Below, piece after piece: positions 1 to 9,788 of a stretch of DNA of 64,000 nt. Made by a program: the position numbers and the translations under genes. The notes beneath the pieces were generated by a model. The model ran no database searches, was not told the origin of the DNA, and saw only the letters and a list, made by a program, of their open reading frames with translations. The first letter of the stretch is position 1, and each line of letters begins with the position of its first letter. Origin of the DNA: Caldilineaceae bacterium (GTDB lineage Bacteria; Chloroflexota; Anaerolineae; Caldilineales; Caldilineaceae); NCBI GenBank assembly GCA_020634815.1, contig JACKBA010000005.1:124001-188000 (forward strand), read 5' to 3'.

Positions 1-1
1 C

Positions 2-199
2 CGCAAGCGCGGGATTGGCGTGCCGCACTTGCAGCGCAACGGCCGCGGCGACATGCTCATCAACGTGCGCGTCGACGTGCCGACCAAACTCTCGCCCGAG
101 CAGAAGGAACTCTTCCGCCAGCTTGCCAAGTCCTTTGGCGACAGCAGCACGCGCGAGGACTCCAAGGGCTTCTTCGACCGCCTCTTCGGTTCGGATTGA
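2..199 (+). CDS. dnaJ: chaperone DnaJ, C-terminal end (partial)
   Basis: The window opens inside a reading frame whose last 65 residues match the C-terminal substrate-binding domain of DnaJ (Hsp40). The segment RKRGIGVPHLQRNGRGD is the usual conserved block, followed by DMLINVRVDVPTKLSPEQ and an acidic/aromatic tail ending FFDRLFGSD. DnaJ stimulates the DnaK ATPase and delivers unfolded clients in the cytoplasm. The J domain and zinc-finger region lie upstream of the window. prmA follows 9 bp after the stop, the familiar dnaJ-prmA-rsmE order. Identity is clear from the conserved block; only the length is unknown. Confidence 0.88.
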   Translation, partial: RKRGIGVPHLQRNGRGDMLINVRVDVPTKLSPEQKELFRQLAKSFGDSSTREDSKGFFDRLFGSD

Positions 200-208
200 C
201 GCACGACC

Positions 209-1177
209 ATGACCAACGGCGAAATTCTCGAAATTGCGGTCGAGTGCGACTCGGAGGCGGCCGAGGCCGTCAGCGAGCTTTTCAACCGCTTCAACGGCGG
301 CGGCTATGACGAGGACACGGAGGCCGGCGAGGCCAGCGGCGGCGGCGCCGTCGTCGAGACGACCGGCTACGACGACTTCGGCCAGCCCATCGCCGGCGAG
401 TTCCGCCTGATCGTCAAGACCTACATCAAGCCGGGCGAACGCGGCGCACAGATCCGCCGGCAGATCGAAGAAGGTCTGTGGTTCCTCTCGCGCATCTACC
501 CCATCCCGGAGCCGCTGATCCGCACCGTGCGCGAGGAAGATTGGGCGCACGCCTGGAAGAAATTCTACAAGCCGCTGCGCGTCGGCCGCCACATCCTGCT
601 TAAACCGAGCTGGGAAGAAGTCGAGCCGGCGCCGGATGACATCCTGGTCGAACTGGATCCCGGCATGGCCTTCGGCACGGGGCTGCACCCAAGCACGCGC
701 CTCTGCATCGTCGCGCTGGAGGATATCGTCAAGCCGGGCGACCGCGTGCTCGACGTCGGCACGGGGAGCGGCGTGCTCTCCATCGTGGCGCACAAGCTCG
801 GCGCGGCGGCCATCCTCGCCATCGACATCGACCCGATTGCCGTGGACGTTGCCGGCGAGAATGCCGCACTCAACGACGTCCCGATCGGCGCCGGCGGCAT
901 GATCGTCGAGGCGGGCAGTGTTCCCGCCGGTCGCGCCGGTCACTTCGATGTCGTCGTCGCCAACATCCTTGCCGAAGTGCTGGTCAAGCTCTTTGATGCC
1001 GAGTATGGCTACCCGCCGCTGGCCGAACCGCTGGCGCCCGGCGGTCACCTGATCCTGGCCGGGATCATCGAGGAGCGCGCGGCCATGGTCGTCGACGCTG
1101 CCCAGCGCCACGGCTGCCGGCTCGTCGACCGCAAGCAGGAAGGCGACTGGGTCGCGCTGGTCGTGCGCAAGGAATAG
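209..1177 (+). CDS. prmA: ribosomal protein L11 methyltransferase
   Basis: A SAM-dependent enzyme of 322 residues that methylates lysines and the N-terminus of ribosomal protein L11. The N-terminal ~110 residues form the substrate-recognition part, with a charged Gly/Glu-rich loop. The family signature DPGMAFGTGLHPSTRLC is at about residues 150-166. SAM motif I (VLDVGTGSGVLSI) is just after 180 and the catalytic-site motif VVANILAEVL is near 250. Length is slightly above the usual 290-310. The ATG lies 9 bp after dnaJ, and rsmE begins 3 nt after the stop, so all three are probably co-transcribed. Confidence 0.93.
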   Translation: MTNGEILEIAVECDSEAAEAVSELFNRFNGGGYDEDTEAGEASGGGAVVETTGYDDFGQPIAGEFRLIVKTYIKPGERGAQIRRQIEEGLWFLSRIYPIPEPLIRTVREEDWAHAWKKFYKPLRVGRHILLKPSWEEVEPAPDDILVELDPGMAFGTGLHPSTRLCIVALEDIVKPGDRVLDVGTGSGVLSIVAHKLGAAAILAIDIDPIAVDVAGENAALNDVPIGAGGMIVEAGSVPAGRAGHFDVVVANILAEVLVKLFDAEYGYPPLAEPLAPGGHLILAGIIEERAAMVVDAAQRHGCRLVDRKQEGDWVALVVRKE

Positions 1178-1180
1178 GCG

Positions 1181-1954
1181 ATGACCGGCAATGCGTGGCA
1201 GGCGCGCCACCGCTTTTTCGTCGATCAGCCATTCATCCTCGGCGCCCCCTGTTCGCTCGACCCGATCGCCCGCCAATTAGCCACCGTGCTGCGCCTGGCG
1301 CCCGGACAAACGATCATCGCCATCAACGGCGACGGCCGCGAGGTTCTTGTCGAGTTGCAGAGCGTCACGTCGCGCAGCGCCGCCGGTCGGGTCATCGATC
1401 AGCGTCCGTGCGCCGGCGACCCCACCCGCGACCTTATCCTCTTCCAGTGCAGCCTCAAGCAGGACAAATTCGAGTGGGTGCTGCAAAAGGGCACCGAATT
1501 GGGCGTGACGCGCTTCGTGCCCGTCGTCAGCGCGCGCAGCGTCGTGCGCCCGGCCGTCGCGCTGCACAAGAAGTACGACCGCTGGCAGGCCGTCATCCGC
1601 GAGGCCGTCGAGCAGTGCGGTCGCAGCCGTCTGCCTCTCCTTGCCCCGCCCATCGAGTGGCCGGCGCTTGCCTTGCCGCAAGATTGTCATGGCTTCGTGG
1701 CGTGGGAAGCTGCCGATGGCGCACCGGATCTGGCTACGGCGGTCGCTGCGCTGCCCCTGGCCGCTGACGTGACGCGGCCGGGCATTGCCTTGCTCATCGG
1801 CCCGGAGGGTGGGTTGACGGCGGAGGAAGTGGCGGGCGCGGCTGCGGGCGGCTGGCAGGTGGTCAGCCTGGGCCCGCGCATCCTGCGCGCCGAGACGGCG
1901 GCCCTGGCTGCCGTGACGATGGCCCTGGCCGCGGCCGGCAAATTTGGCGCGTAG
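1181..1954 (+). CDS. rsmE: 16S rRNA (uracil-1498-N3)-methyltransferase
   Basis: A 257-residue SPOUT-class RNA methyltransferase that methylates U1498 of 16S rRNA in the assembled 30S subunit. The N-terminal PUA-like part (residues 1-75) begins RHRFFVDQPF. The trefoil-knot SAM site shows LLIGPEGGLTAEEV and LGPRILRAETAAL, both diagnostic for the family. Also visible are LKQDKFEWVLQKGTELGV and EAVEQCGRSRLP, conserved in RsmE. The gene is tightly coupled to prmA (3-nt gap). Its TAG stop is embedded in a dispersed palindromic repeat. Confidence 0.93.
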   Translation: MTGNAWQARHRFFVDQPFILGAPCSLDPIARQLATVLRLAPGQTIIAINGDGREVLVELQSVTSRSAAGRVIDQRPCAGDPTRDLILFQCSLKQDKFEWVLQKGTELGVTRFVPVVSARSVVRPAVALHKKYDRWQAVIREAVEQCGRSRLPLLAPPIEWPALALPQDCHGFVAWEAADGAPDLATAVAALPLAADVTRPGIALLIGPEGGLTAEEVAGAAAGGWQVVSLGPRILRAETAALAAVTMALAAAGKFGA

Positions 1955-1971
1955 TGGCGACTTCAGTCGCT
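1951..1971 (+). repeat. REP-like palindromic repeat, copy 1
   Basis: The element starts GTAGTGGCGACTTCAGTCGC and contains the inverted pair GCGACT/AGTCGC around a 2-nt centre. Similar copies lie at 4856-4912 (an inverted pair) and 9735-9756 (degenerate). The TAG of rsmE falls inside the repeat. Confidence 0.6.
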
Positions 1972-2014
1972 CGCCCTCTCGACCGCGCGTAACCGCGCCT
2001 ACATCCGCCGCCGC

Positions 2015-2043
2015 TTGACGGCGCGATGCTGGCTGCGTATAAT
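2015..2043 (+). promoter_or_regulatory. sigma-70 type promoter of trxB
   Basis: TTGACG (2015-2020) and a perfect TATAAT (2038-2043) are separated by 17 bp. A strong ribosome binding site GGAAGGAG (2067-2074) precedes the trxB ATG at 2083. The predicted leader is about 33 nt. This separates trxB transcription from the dnaJ-prmA-rsmE operon. Confidence 0.82.
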
Positions 2044-2082
2044 TCACTACGAAAAATATAGTGAGCGGAAGGAGCACAAAGT

Positions 2083-3117
2083 ATGAGCAATACCAACGGC
2101 CATAGCGCCAATGGCGGCAACCCCGTCGAAAATGTGATTATCATCGGCAGCGGCCCGGCGGGCTTCACGGCCGGCCTCTACGCGGCGCGCGCCAACCTGG
2201 CGCCGCTGCTGATCACCGGCAACGACTACGGCGGCCAGGTCAGCATCACCTATGACATCGAGAACTATCCGGGCTTCCCGGAGAGCCTGAGCGGCCCCGA
2301 GCTGGTCGAGAAATTTAAGGAGCAGGCCGAGAAGTTCGGCACGCGCGTCGAGTTTGACTACGTCAACGAGATCTTGGTGGATCGCCACCCGTTCGTCGTG
2401 CGTACCTCGGGCGGCGCCGAGTACCTGACGCGCAGCATTGTCGTCAGCACCGGCGCCCGGCCGCGCTACTTGGAGATTCCCGGCGAGAAGGAATTCACCG
2501 GCAAGGGCGTGAGCTACTGCGCCACCTGTGACGGCTTTTTCTTCCGCGGCAAGGATGTCCTCGTTGTCGGCGGCGGCGACAGTGCGGCGGAAGAGGCGCT
2601 CTTCCTGACGCGCTATGCCAGCCGCGTGCGCATCCTTCACCGCCGCGACAAGCTGCGTGCCAGCAAGATCTTGCAGGATCGCGTCTTCGCCAACGGCAAG
2701 ATCGAAATGGTGTGGAATACCATCCCCGTCGAGATCGTCGGCGAGGGCGGCGCAGTGACCGGTGTCAAGACGCGCGACACGGTGACGGGCGAAGAAGGTC
2801 TCCTCAAGACCGACGGCGTCTTTGTCTTCATCGGCCACCTGCCGAACAACGACCTTTTCCCCGGCAAGCTGGAAATGGATGAGGACGGCCACCTGATCAC
2901 CGACCGCCACATGCGCACGAACGTGCCCGGCGTCTTCGCCGCCGGCGAGATCCAGGACAAGGTCTTCAAGCAGGTTGCCACCAGCGTCGGGCAGGGCTGC
3001 GCCGCGGCCATGGCGACGACGCGCTTCCTCGAAGACCTGCACGCCGGCCATCAGGTCGACTGGAGCGCCGACCCGCGCGAGTTTGCGGCACCGCGTGCAG
3101 CCGTCGCCGCCCTCTAG
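2083..3117 (+). CDS. trxB: thioredoxin-disulfide reductase (NADPH, FAD)
   Basis: A 344-residue low-molecular-weight thioredoxin reductase that moves electrons from NADPH through FAD to thioredoxin. The N-terminal FAD motif GSGPAGFTAGLYAARA (about residues 21-36) and the NADPH motif VVGGGDSAAEEALFL (about 163-177) are intact. The redox pair is C146-A-T-C149 in the block SYCATCDGFFF. The C-terminal FAD-binding block GVFAAGEIQDK is slightly variant (usually GD). It has its own consensus promoter and an intrinsic terminator, so it is monocistronic. It could supply electrons to the NrdJ ribonucleotide reductase encoded at 44.5-49.6 kb, which normally uses thioredoxin. Confidence 0.95.
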   Translation: MSNTNGHSANGGNPVENVIIIGSGPAGFTAGLYAARANLAPLLITGNDYGGQVSITYDIENYPGFPESLSGPELVEKFKEQAEKFGTRVEFDYVNEILVDRHPFVVRTSGGAEYLTRSIVVSTGARPRYLEIPGEKEFTGKGVSYCATCDGFFFRGKDVLVVGGGDSAAEEALFLTRYASRVRILHRRDKLRASKILQDRVFANGKIEMVWNTIPVEIVGEGGAVTGVKTRDTVTGEEGLLKTDGVFVFIGHLPNNDLFPGKLEMDEDGHLITDRHMRTNVPGVFAAGEIQDKVFKQVATSVGQGCAAAMATTRFLEDLHAGHQVDWSADPREFAAPRAAVAAL

Positions 3118-3135
3118 TCTCAATCAACCTTATGG

Positions 3136-3172
3136 CGAGCCAGGCTAACTGTTAGCCTGGCTCGTTCTTTGT
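3136..3172 (+). terminator. intrinsic terminator after trxB
   Basis: The perfect inverted repeat CGAGCCAGGCTAAC (3136-3149) / GTTAGCCTGGCTCG (3151-3164) is followed by the T-rich TTCTTTGT. It lies 18 bp after the trxB stop and just ahead of murJ. Confidence 0.85.
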
Positions 3173-3219
3173 CTGCCGCCGATTTTACGCATCGCCGGCT
3201 CCAGAGTACCATCTCCTGC

Positions 3220-4839
3220 ATGTCCCTATCCGCTGACGAACGCAACGCACCAGACGACCCCTCTCCCGAGCAAAGCGGCGCGGGCCAGGGCGGGCTGGCG
3301 CGCTCGGCAGGTGTGCTGGCTGCCGGCAACCTGGTGAGCCGCATCCTGGGCCTGGTGCGCGAGATGGTGATCGCCGCGCTCTTTGGCGCAACGGGCCAGG
3401 TCAGCGCGTTCCGTGTGGCGGCGCAGGTGCCCACGCTGCTCTACGACTTCCTGGTCGGCGGCATGCTCAGCGCGGCGCTGGTTCCGGTGCTGAGCGACTA
3501 CGCACGCCGCGGGCGGCAGGAGTTCACCCAGGTCGTTAGCGCCCTGGTCAGCGTCTTCGTGGTGCTGCTCACCCTCTTGGTGATCGCGCTCGAGGTGGCG
3601 GCACCCGGTCTTGCGTCACTGCTCGCCGGCGGCTTCCGCACCAGCGACCCGTCCCTGCTGCTCCTCACCACCCAGTTGATCCGCTGGACCGCGCCGGTGG
3701 TCTGGTTTCTCTCCATGGCCGGCGTGTTCATGTCGGTGCTCTATGCCTTGCAGCGCTTCTCCTTCCCGGCGCTGGCCACGGCGGTCTTCAACCTCGGCAT
3801 CATTGTGGCTGCGCCGCTGCTGGCGCCGCGCATCGGCATTTTCAGCCTGGCCGTCGGTCTGCTGGCCGGCAGCTCGGCACAGCTCCTGCTCATGTACATC
3901 GACGTGCGTCGCGCCGGCGTGCGCGTGCTGCCGCGCTGGCAGTGGCGCCACCCGGCCCTGCGGCGCATCCTGTGGCTCTACCTGCCCATTGCGGCCGGCC
4001 TCGTCGTCAGCCTCTTCCAGGTCGGTCTCGACCGGCGGCTGGCCAGCGGCGCCGGCGAGCAGAGCATTGCCTGGATGGCCAATGCCACGACGCTGCAACA
4101 GATGCCGCTTGGCCTGATCAGCGTGGCGATCTCGCTGGCCGCGCTGCCGCGCCTGAGCCAGTACTACGCCGCCGGCGACGAGGCCGGCTACCGGCGCACG
4201 CTGGCGCGCGGGCTGCGCATGGTGTGGATGCTGGTGCTGCCGGCCGCCGTGGTGCTCTGGCTGCTGGGTGAGCCGGTCACGCGGCTACTTTTCGAGCGCG
4301 GCGAATTCACGGCGGCCGACACGGCACAGGTCGTGGCCGCGCTCAACATCTACCTCATCGGCATGCTCTTTGCCGCGGTCGACTATCCGCTCAATTTCGC
4401 CTTCTATGCGCGCTTCAATACCTGGCTGCCGGCGCTGGTCGGCGTCATCAGCGTCGGGATCTACACGGTGGTGGCGCTCGCGCTGATCGAACCGCTGGGC
4501 TATATCGGCCTGGTCTGGGCCGACACCGCCAAGCAGGCCGGCCACGCGCTGATCATGGTGTTCCTGTTGTGGCGCGTCGTCGGGCGGCTGGGCGCGGAGA
4601 CGTGGCGCGGCTTTCTCACCGTGGCGCTGGCCGGCGGTGCGATGGCGCTGGTCATCTACGCTGCGGCGGCATTGGTTGCGCCGTGGCTGCCCGGTGGGGC
4701 ACTGGGCGCGCTGCTGCTGGTCGTGCTGGCCGGTGGCGCTGGCTTTGCCACCTATGCGGCATTGCTGGCGGCCCTCAGATTGCCTGACGCCCGCAGCCTG
4801 GCCACCGCGGTGCAGAGCCGATTGGCACGTGGGCGCTAG
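3220..4839 (+). CDS. murJ: lipid II flippase MurJ (MviN family)
   Basis: A polytopic membrane protein of 539 residues in the MATE-like MOP superfamily that flips lipid II across the cytoplasmic membrane. About 14 hydrophobic segments are visible. The start carries the conserved MurJ opening GNLVSRILGLVREMVIAALFG, and the block LISVAISLAALPRLSQYYAAGD is typical of the family. The ATG at 3220 was chosen; an in-frame TTG at 3169 would add 17 residues but lies inside the trxB terminator. The family supports the peptidoglycan pathway encoded by the dcw cluster further along, but murJ is separate from it here. Confidence 0.92.
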   Translation: MSLSADERNAPDDPSPEQSGAGQGGLARSAGVLAAGNLVSRILGLVREMVIAALFGATGQVSAFRVAAQVPTLLYDFLVGGMLSAALVPVLSDYARRGRQEFTQVVSALVSVFVVLLTLLVIALEVAAPGLASLLAGGFRTSDPSLLLLTTQLIRWTAPVVWFLSMAGVFMSVLYALQRFSFPALATAVFNLGIIVAAPLLAPRIGIFSLAVGLLAGSSAQLLLMYIDVRRAGVRVLPRWQWRHPALRRILWLYLPIAAGLVVSLFQVGLDRRLASGAGEQSIAWMANATTLQQMPLGLISVAISLAALPRLSQYYAAGDEAGYRRTLARGLRMVWMLVLPAAVVLWLLGEPVTRLLFERGEFTAADTAQVVAALNIYLIGMLFAAVDYPLNFAFYARFNTWLPALVGVISVGIYTVVALALIEPLGYIGLVWADTAKQAGHALIMVFLLWRVVGRLGAETWRGFLTVALAGGAMALVIYAAAALVAPWLPGGALGALLLVVLAGGAGFATYAALLAALRLPDARSLATAVQSRLARGR

Positions 4840-4855
4840 CAATGGTCACCGCTTT

Positions 4856-4912
4856 GTAGTGGCGGCTTCAGCCGCTCCATTCTGCGGACAAAACGACTGA
4901 AGTCGTCACTAC
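4856..4912. repeat. inverted pair of REP-like repeats (copies 2 and 3)
   Basis: Copy 2 (4856-4876, GTAGTGGCGGCTTCAGCCGC plus T) and copy 3 (4892-4912, on the opposite strand) are about 15 bp apart and can fold into a large stem-loop. They match the repeat overlapping the rsmE stop. The element lies between murJ and the promoter of the next small gene. Confidence 0.6.
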
Positions 4913-4981
4913 GCGTCGCCGGTCGATTTTTGCCGATTGTTTTGGCTGACAGGCTTCATTCCCAATCATCGGGCGGGAAAT

Positions 4982-5010
4982 TTCACGGGCGGCGCACTCG
5001 GGGCTATAAT
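4982..5010 (+). promoter_or_regulatory. promoter of the 89-residue membrane protein gene
   Basis: A perfect TATAAT (5005-5010) is preceded 17 bp upstream by TTCACG (4982-4987), which matches four of six -35 positions. GAGGAAG (5048-5054) is a good ribosome binding site for the ATG at 5060. Confidence 0.6.
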
Positions 5011-5059
5011 GGGGAAGTTGTCGAACGGACGATTTCCGCAAAGAACGAGGAAGTAGCAG

Positions 5060-5329
5060 ATGACGGCCAACAATTCAAAGCGCACAGGCAAGGGCAGAAG
5101 CTCGGCCAATCCGACCAACTACAGCAAGCTCTACAAGCAGAGCGACGAGAATGTTGCCCAGAATGTCTCTGCGGCCACACCCGTGACGGCAGCAGCAACT
5201 GCGCAGCGGACATCGGCTGAGGTCGATTGGCGCACTGAGTATGGCTTTGTCTTCAGCGACCTGCGCAAGTTGTTGATCGTGTCGGCAGCGCTCTTCATCG
5301 CCATCGTCGTGCTCGGTTTCTTCTTCTAG
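5060..5329 (+). CDS. small single-pass membrane protein, unknown function
   Basis: An 89-residue protein not recognised as a named family. Residues 1-60 are hydrophilic, rich in Lys, Ser, Asn and Ala (NSKRTGKGRSSANPTNYSKL). Residues about 69-89 form one C-terminal hydrophobic helix ending FFF, so it is probably C-tail anchored. It has its own TATAAT promoter, a good ribosome binding site and a downstream intrinsic terminator. That arrangement strongly suggests a real monocistronic gene despite the size. No catalytic motif is visible. Confidence 0.72.
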   Translation: MTANNSKRTGKGRSSANPTNYSKLYKQSDENVAQNVSAATPVTAAATAQRTSAEVDWRTEYGFVFSDLRKLLIVSAALFIAIVVLGFFF

Positions 5330-5370
5330 ACACAGAGACCTGCCAAACCTGCATCGAATCTATACCATCA

Positions 5371-5404
5371 CGGCACAGCCCGCCAGGCTGTGCCGTTTTG
5401 ATTT
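5371..5404 (+). terminator. intrinsic terminator
   Basis: CGGCACAGCC (5371-5380) pairs with GGCTGTGCCG (5386-5395) across a 5-nt loop, followed by TTTTGATTT. It ends the 89-residue membrane protein transcript. On the other strand it has no T run. Confidence 0.85.
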
Positions 5405-5413
5405 GCACGGGGT

Positions 5414-6100
5414 CTAGCGTTGCGGCGCTGCGACGCGTACCTGGGCAGCGGTTTCCTCCGGCATGTCCAGCAGCAGCAAGACCGCCGCATGCACCACCCA
5501 GCAGAGCCAGAAGTTGCGCGTGTAGAAAAAGAGGATCGACGTCATCACCAGCACGGCCAGCATGACCAGCCTTGCGTAGCCGCCTGTCCGGTATGCCAGC
5601 GATAGGGGCAGGGCGAACACGGCCGCAATCCAGATCGACCAGTACAGGGGTAATTGCACCGACACTTGCAGTGCCAGCATCAACTCCAGGACGGCGCCGC
5701 GCAAGAAGCACCAGAATAATTCTTCCGCGCCGCTCAGCGCGATCGTTGCCAGTGCGACCGTCCAGTGCAGGGCTCCTGCCGAGCCGGTTTCGCCGGTGCG
5801 TCGCAACGAAAGGCGCGCCACTGCCGCCACGGCAATGAGCGCAAGCGCCAGCCCCACACCCAGGCGCAGGCTCGTGATCCAGTCGATGTAGAGCAGGCCC
5901 ATGAGACGCGGGGAGACGCCGCCGGCAATGAGGGCGAGGTAGGGAAGCCCGATCCAGAAGCCGGCAAAGAGGAGGCCCCGCCAACGGGCCGGCACGAAGG
6001 GGCGCGCCGCCACAACGACCACAATGCCCAACAGGGCGATGACGAGCCAGAAACCCGGCGCGTGAAAGCTGGTGAATGCCGCCATTACTGCCGGCCCCAT
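5414..6100 (-). CDS. polytopic membrane protein, possibly CPBP-like
   Basis: A 228-residue protein with about six hydrophobic segments and no signal-peptide cleavage site. The middle contains AEELFWCFLRG and the last helix contains FWLCWVVHAAV. These vaguely resemble the EE...R and H motifs of CPBP (CAAX protease-related) membrane proteins, but spacing is imperfect, so the assignment is tentative. The ATG at 6100 has no clear ribosome binding site; an ATG at 6085 is an alternative. It is on the minus strand downstream of the acyl-CoA mutase gene and converges on the terminator at 5371. Confidence 0.55.
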   Translation of the reverse strand: MGPAVMAAFTSFHAPGFWLVIALLGIVVVVAARPFVPARWRGLLFAGFWIGLPYLALIAGGVSPRLMGLLYIDWITSLRLGVGLALALIAVAAVARLSLRRTGETGSAGALHWTVALATIALSGAEELFWCFLRGAVLELMLALQVSVQLPLYWSIWIAAVFALPLSLAYRTGGYARLVMLAVLVMTSILFFYTRNFWLCWVVHAAVLLLLDMPEETAAQVRVAAPQR

Positions 6101-6133
6101 CCGATATTTCGCAGCGACTGGTTGATTTGCAAA

Positions 6134-6236
6134 TCACCAAGACACAGGGAGCACCAAGAGGTACAAAGATTCGCTTGGATTGGCCCCGGCATGGATTTCT
6201 TGGTGACGCTTCGTGTTCTTTGTGGCTTTGTGGCAG
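6134..6236. repeat. CACCAAGA-type dispersed intergenic repeat
   Basis: The left part (6134-6168) contains two CACCAAGA units. The right part (6196-6236) contains TTCTTGGTG and TTTGTGGCTTTGTGG in the reverse sense. This motif type is common as short intergenic repeats in Chloroflexota, Cyanobacteria and relatives. No coding potential is seen between the flanking genes. Confidence 0.45.
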
Positions 6237-6254
6237 GGCTTTTCAGGGAGTATC

Positions 6255-7946
<1,692 letters not shown>

Positions 7947-8061
7947 GGGTAGTTCCTTTTGCATGGCAACCGTACGGTCTCCCCATTTTCCATGATGTGC
8001 GCGCTGGCGGCAACAATTGGAGCCCGACGCGGCAGACTCGTGGATGCAAGCCCTGGCGAGT

Positions 8062-8090
8062 TTGACGTTGCCGCGCAGAGAATCCATACT
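8062..8090 (+). promoter_or_regulatory. candidate promoter of the carboxyltransferase gene
   Basis: TTGACG (8062-8067), 17 bp, then CATACT (8085-8090) lie in the 181-bp divergent gap. The transcript would start about 30 nt before the ATG at 8128, which has GGGAG (8114-8118) as ribosome binding site. Confidence 0.55.
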
Positions 8091-8127
8091 ACTGCGGCAA
8101 CCGCCATTCATTTGGGAGCGATGGTGT

Positions 8128-9738
8128 ATGGAGATTTTGGAATCCAGGCTCGACCCGGCCGGCGCCGAGTTTCGGGCCAATGCCGAGCACAACCAAGCCC
8201 TGGCCGCCGAACTGCGCGACCGGCTGGATGAGGCGCGCCGCGGCGGTGACGACAAGGCGCACCTGCGTCACACAGAGCAGGGCAAGCTTCTCGTGCGCGA
8301 GCGCATCGACCGCCTGCTCGACCCCGGCTCGCCCTTTCTCGAACTCTCAGCGCTGGCGGCGTGGGAGATGTACGACGGCGACGCACCGGGGGCGGGCATC
8401 GTCACCGGCATCGGCCGTATCGAGGGCCGCGAGTGCATGGTCGTAGCCAACGACGCCACTGTCAAGGGCGGCACTTATTTTCCCATGACGGTCAAGAAGC
8501 ACCTGCGCGCCCAGCAGGTTGCGCTGGAGAACCGGCTGCCCTGCGTCTATCTCGTCGACTCGGGCGGCGCCTTCCTGCCCATGCAGGATGAGGTCTTCCC
8601 TGATGTGGACGACTTCGGCCGCATCTTCTACAACCAGGCCGTCATGAGCGCGGCCGGCATCGCGCAGATCGCGGCGGTCATGGGGTCGTGCACGGCGGGC
8701 GGCGCGTACGTGCCGGCCATGAGCGACGAGGCGGTCATCGTTCAAGGCACCGGCACGATCTTCCTGGGCGGCCCGCCGCTGGTCAAGGCGGCCACGGGCG
8801 AGGATGTCACTGCCGAGGAACTGGGCGGCGCCGATGTGCACACGCGTGTCTCCGGCGTGGCCGACCACTTCGCCGAAGATGACGCCCAGGCGCTCCAGAT
8901 CGTGCGCGACATCGTGGCGACGCTCAACACGCGCAAGCAGGTTGCGCTCCACGTGGCGCTGCCCGAAGAGCCGCTCTACGACGCGGCCGAACTCTACGGC
9001 GTCGTGCCGGCCTCGTTCAAGGTGGCCTACGACGTGCGCGAGGTGATTGCCCGCCTGGTCGACGGCAGTCGCTTCCGCGAGTTCAAGGCGCGCTACGGCG
9101 AGACGCTGATCTGCGGCTTTGCCCGGCTCTACGGCTATCCCGTCGGCATCGTAGCCAACAACGGCATCCTCTTCAGCGAGTCGGCGTTGAAGGGCGCTCA
9201 CTTCATTGAACTTTGCGCGTCGCGCAAGATTCCGCTATTGTTTTTGCAGAACATCACCGGCTTTATGGTGGGCAAGGAATACGAGACGCGCGGTATCGCC
9301 AAGGATGGCGCCAAGATGGTGCATGCGGTGGCCAATGCCCAGGTGCCCAAGCTGACGCTGATCATCGGCGGATCCTTCGGCGCCGGCAACTACGGCATGT
9401 GCGGCCGCGCCTATGACCCGCGCTTCCTGTGGATGTGGCCAAATGCACGCATCAGCGTCATGGGCGGCGAGCAGGCGGCCAACGTGCTGCTCACGGTGAA
9501 GCAGGATCAGCTTGCACGGCTGGGCCGGCCCCTCATGGACGCGGCGGAGCAGGCCGCGTTCAAGCAGCCGATCCTGGACAAGTACGAGCGCGAAGGCAGC
9601 CCGTATTACGCCACGGCGCGGTTGTGGGATGACGGCATCCTCGACCCCGCCGAGACGCGGCAGGTGCTCGGGCTGGCGCTCTCGGCCTGTCTCAACGCGC
9701 CGGTCGAAGAAACGAAATTCGGTATTTTTCGGATGTAG
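8128..9738 (+). CDS. mccB: acyl-CoA carboxylase carboxyltransferase subunit, methylcrotonyl-CoA type
   Basis: A 536-residue biotin-dependent carboxyltransferase beta subunit that transfers CO2 from carboxybiotin to an acyl-CoA. The sequence resembles 3-methylcrotonyl-CoA carboxylase beta most: GGTYFPMTVKKHLRAQQVA, LVDSGGAFLPMQDEVFPD, MGSCTAGGAYVPAMSDEA and GTIFLGGPPLVKAATGE all follow the MCC pattern. The crotonase-fold duplication (N and C halves) is complete, ending with GGSFGAGNYGMCGRAYDPRF. The start at 8128 gives the family's usual length. It is divergent from the acyl-CoA mutase, suggesting Leu/Val degradation. The biotin carboxylase partner is not in the window, so propionyl- or geranyl-CoA specificity cannot be fully excluded. 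Its TAG stop overlaps a degenerate REP-like repeat. Confidence 0.85.
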   Translation: MEILESRLDPAGAEFRANAEHNQALAAELRDRLDEARRGGDDKAHLRHTEQGKLLVRERIDRLLDPGSPFLELSALAAWEMYDGDAPGAGIVTGIGRIEGRECMVVANDATVKGGTYFPMTVKKHLRAQQVALENRLPCVYLVDSGGAFLPMQDEVFPDVDDFGRIFYNQAVMSAAGIAQIAAVMGSCTAGGAYVPAMSDEAVIVQGTGTIFLGGPPLVKAATGEDVTAEELGGADVHTRVSGVADHFAEDDAQALQIVRDIVATLNTRKQVALHVALPEEPLYDAAELYGVVPASFKVAYDVREVIARLVDGSRFREFKARYGETLICGFARLYGYPVGIVANNGILFSESALKGAHFIELCASRKIPLLFLQNITGFMVGKEYETRGIAKDGAKMVHAVANAQVPKLTLIIGGSFGAGNYGMCGRAYDPRFLWMWPNARISVMGGEQAANVLLTVKQDQLARLGRPLMDAAEQAAFKQPILDKYEREGSPYYATARLWDDGILDPAETRQVLGLALSACLNAPVEETKFGIFRM

Positions 9739-9756
9739 GTGGAGCCGTCAGCGGCT
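9735..9756 (+). repeat. degenerate REP-like repeat, copy 4
   Basis: GTAGGTGGAGCCGTCAGCGG plus CT contains the palindrome AGCCG/CGGCT. It resembles the copies at 1951 and 4856 and, like the first, begins on the TAG stop codon of the upstream gene. Confidence 0.4.
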
Positions 9757-9788
9757 GACCTGCATCTTCATATTCTGGGAGGCACGTA

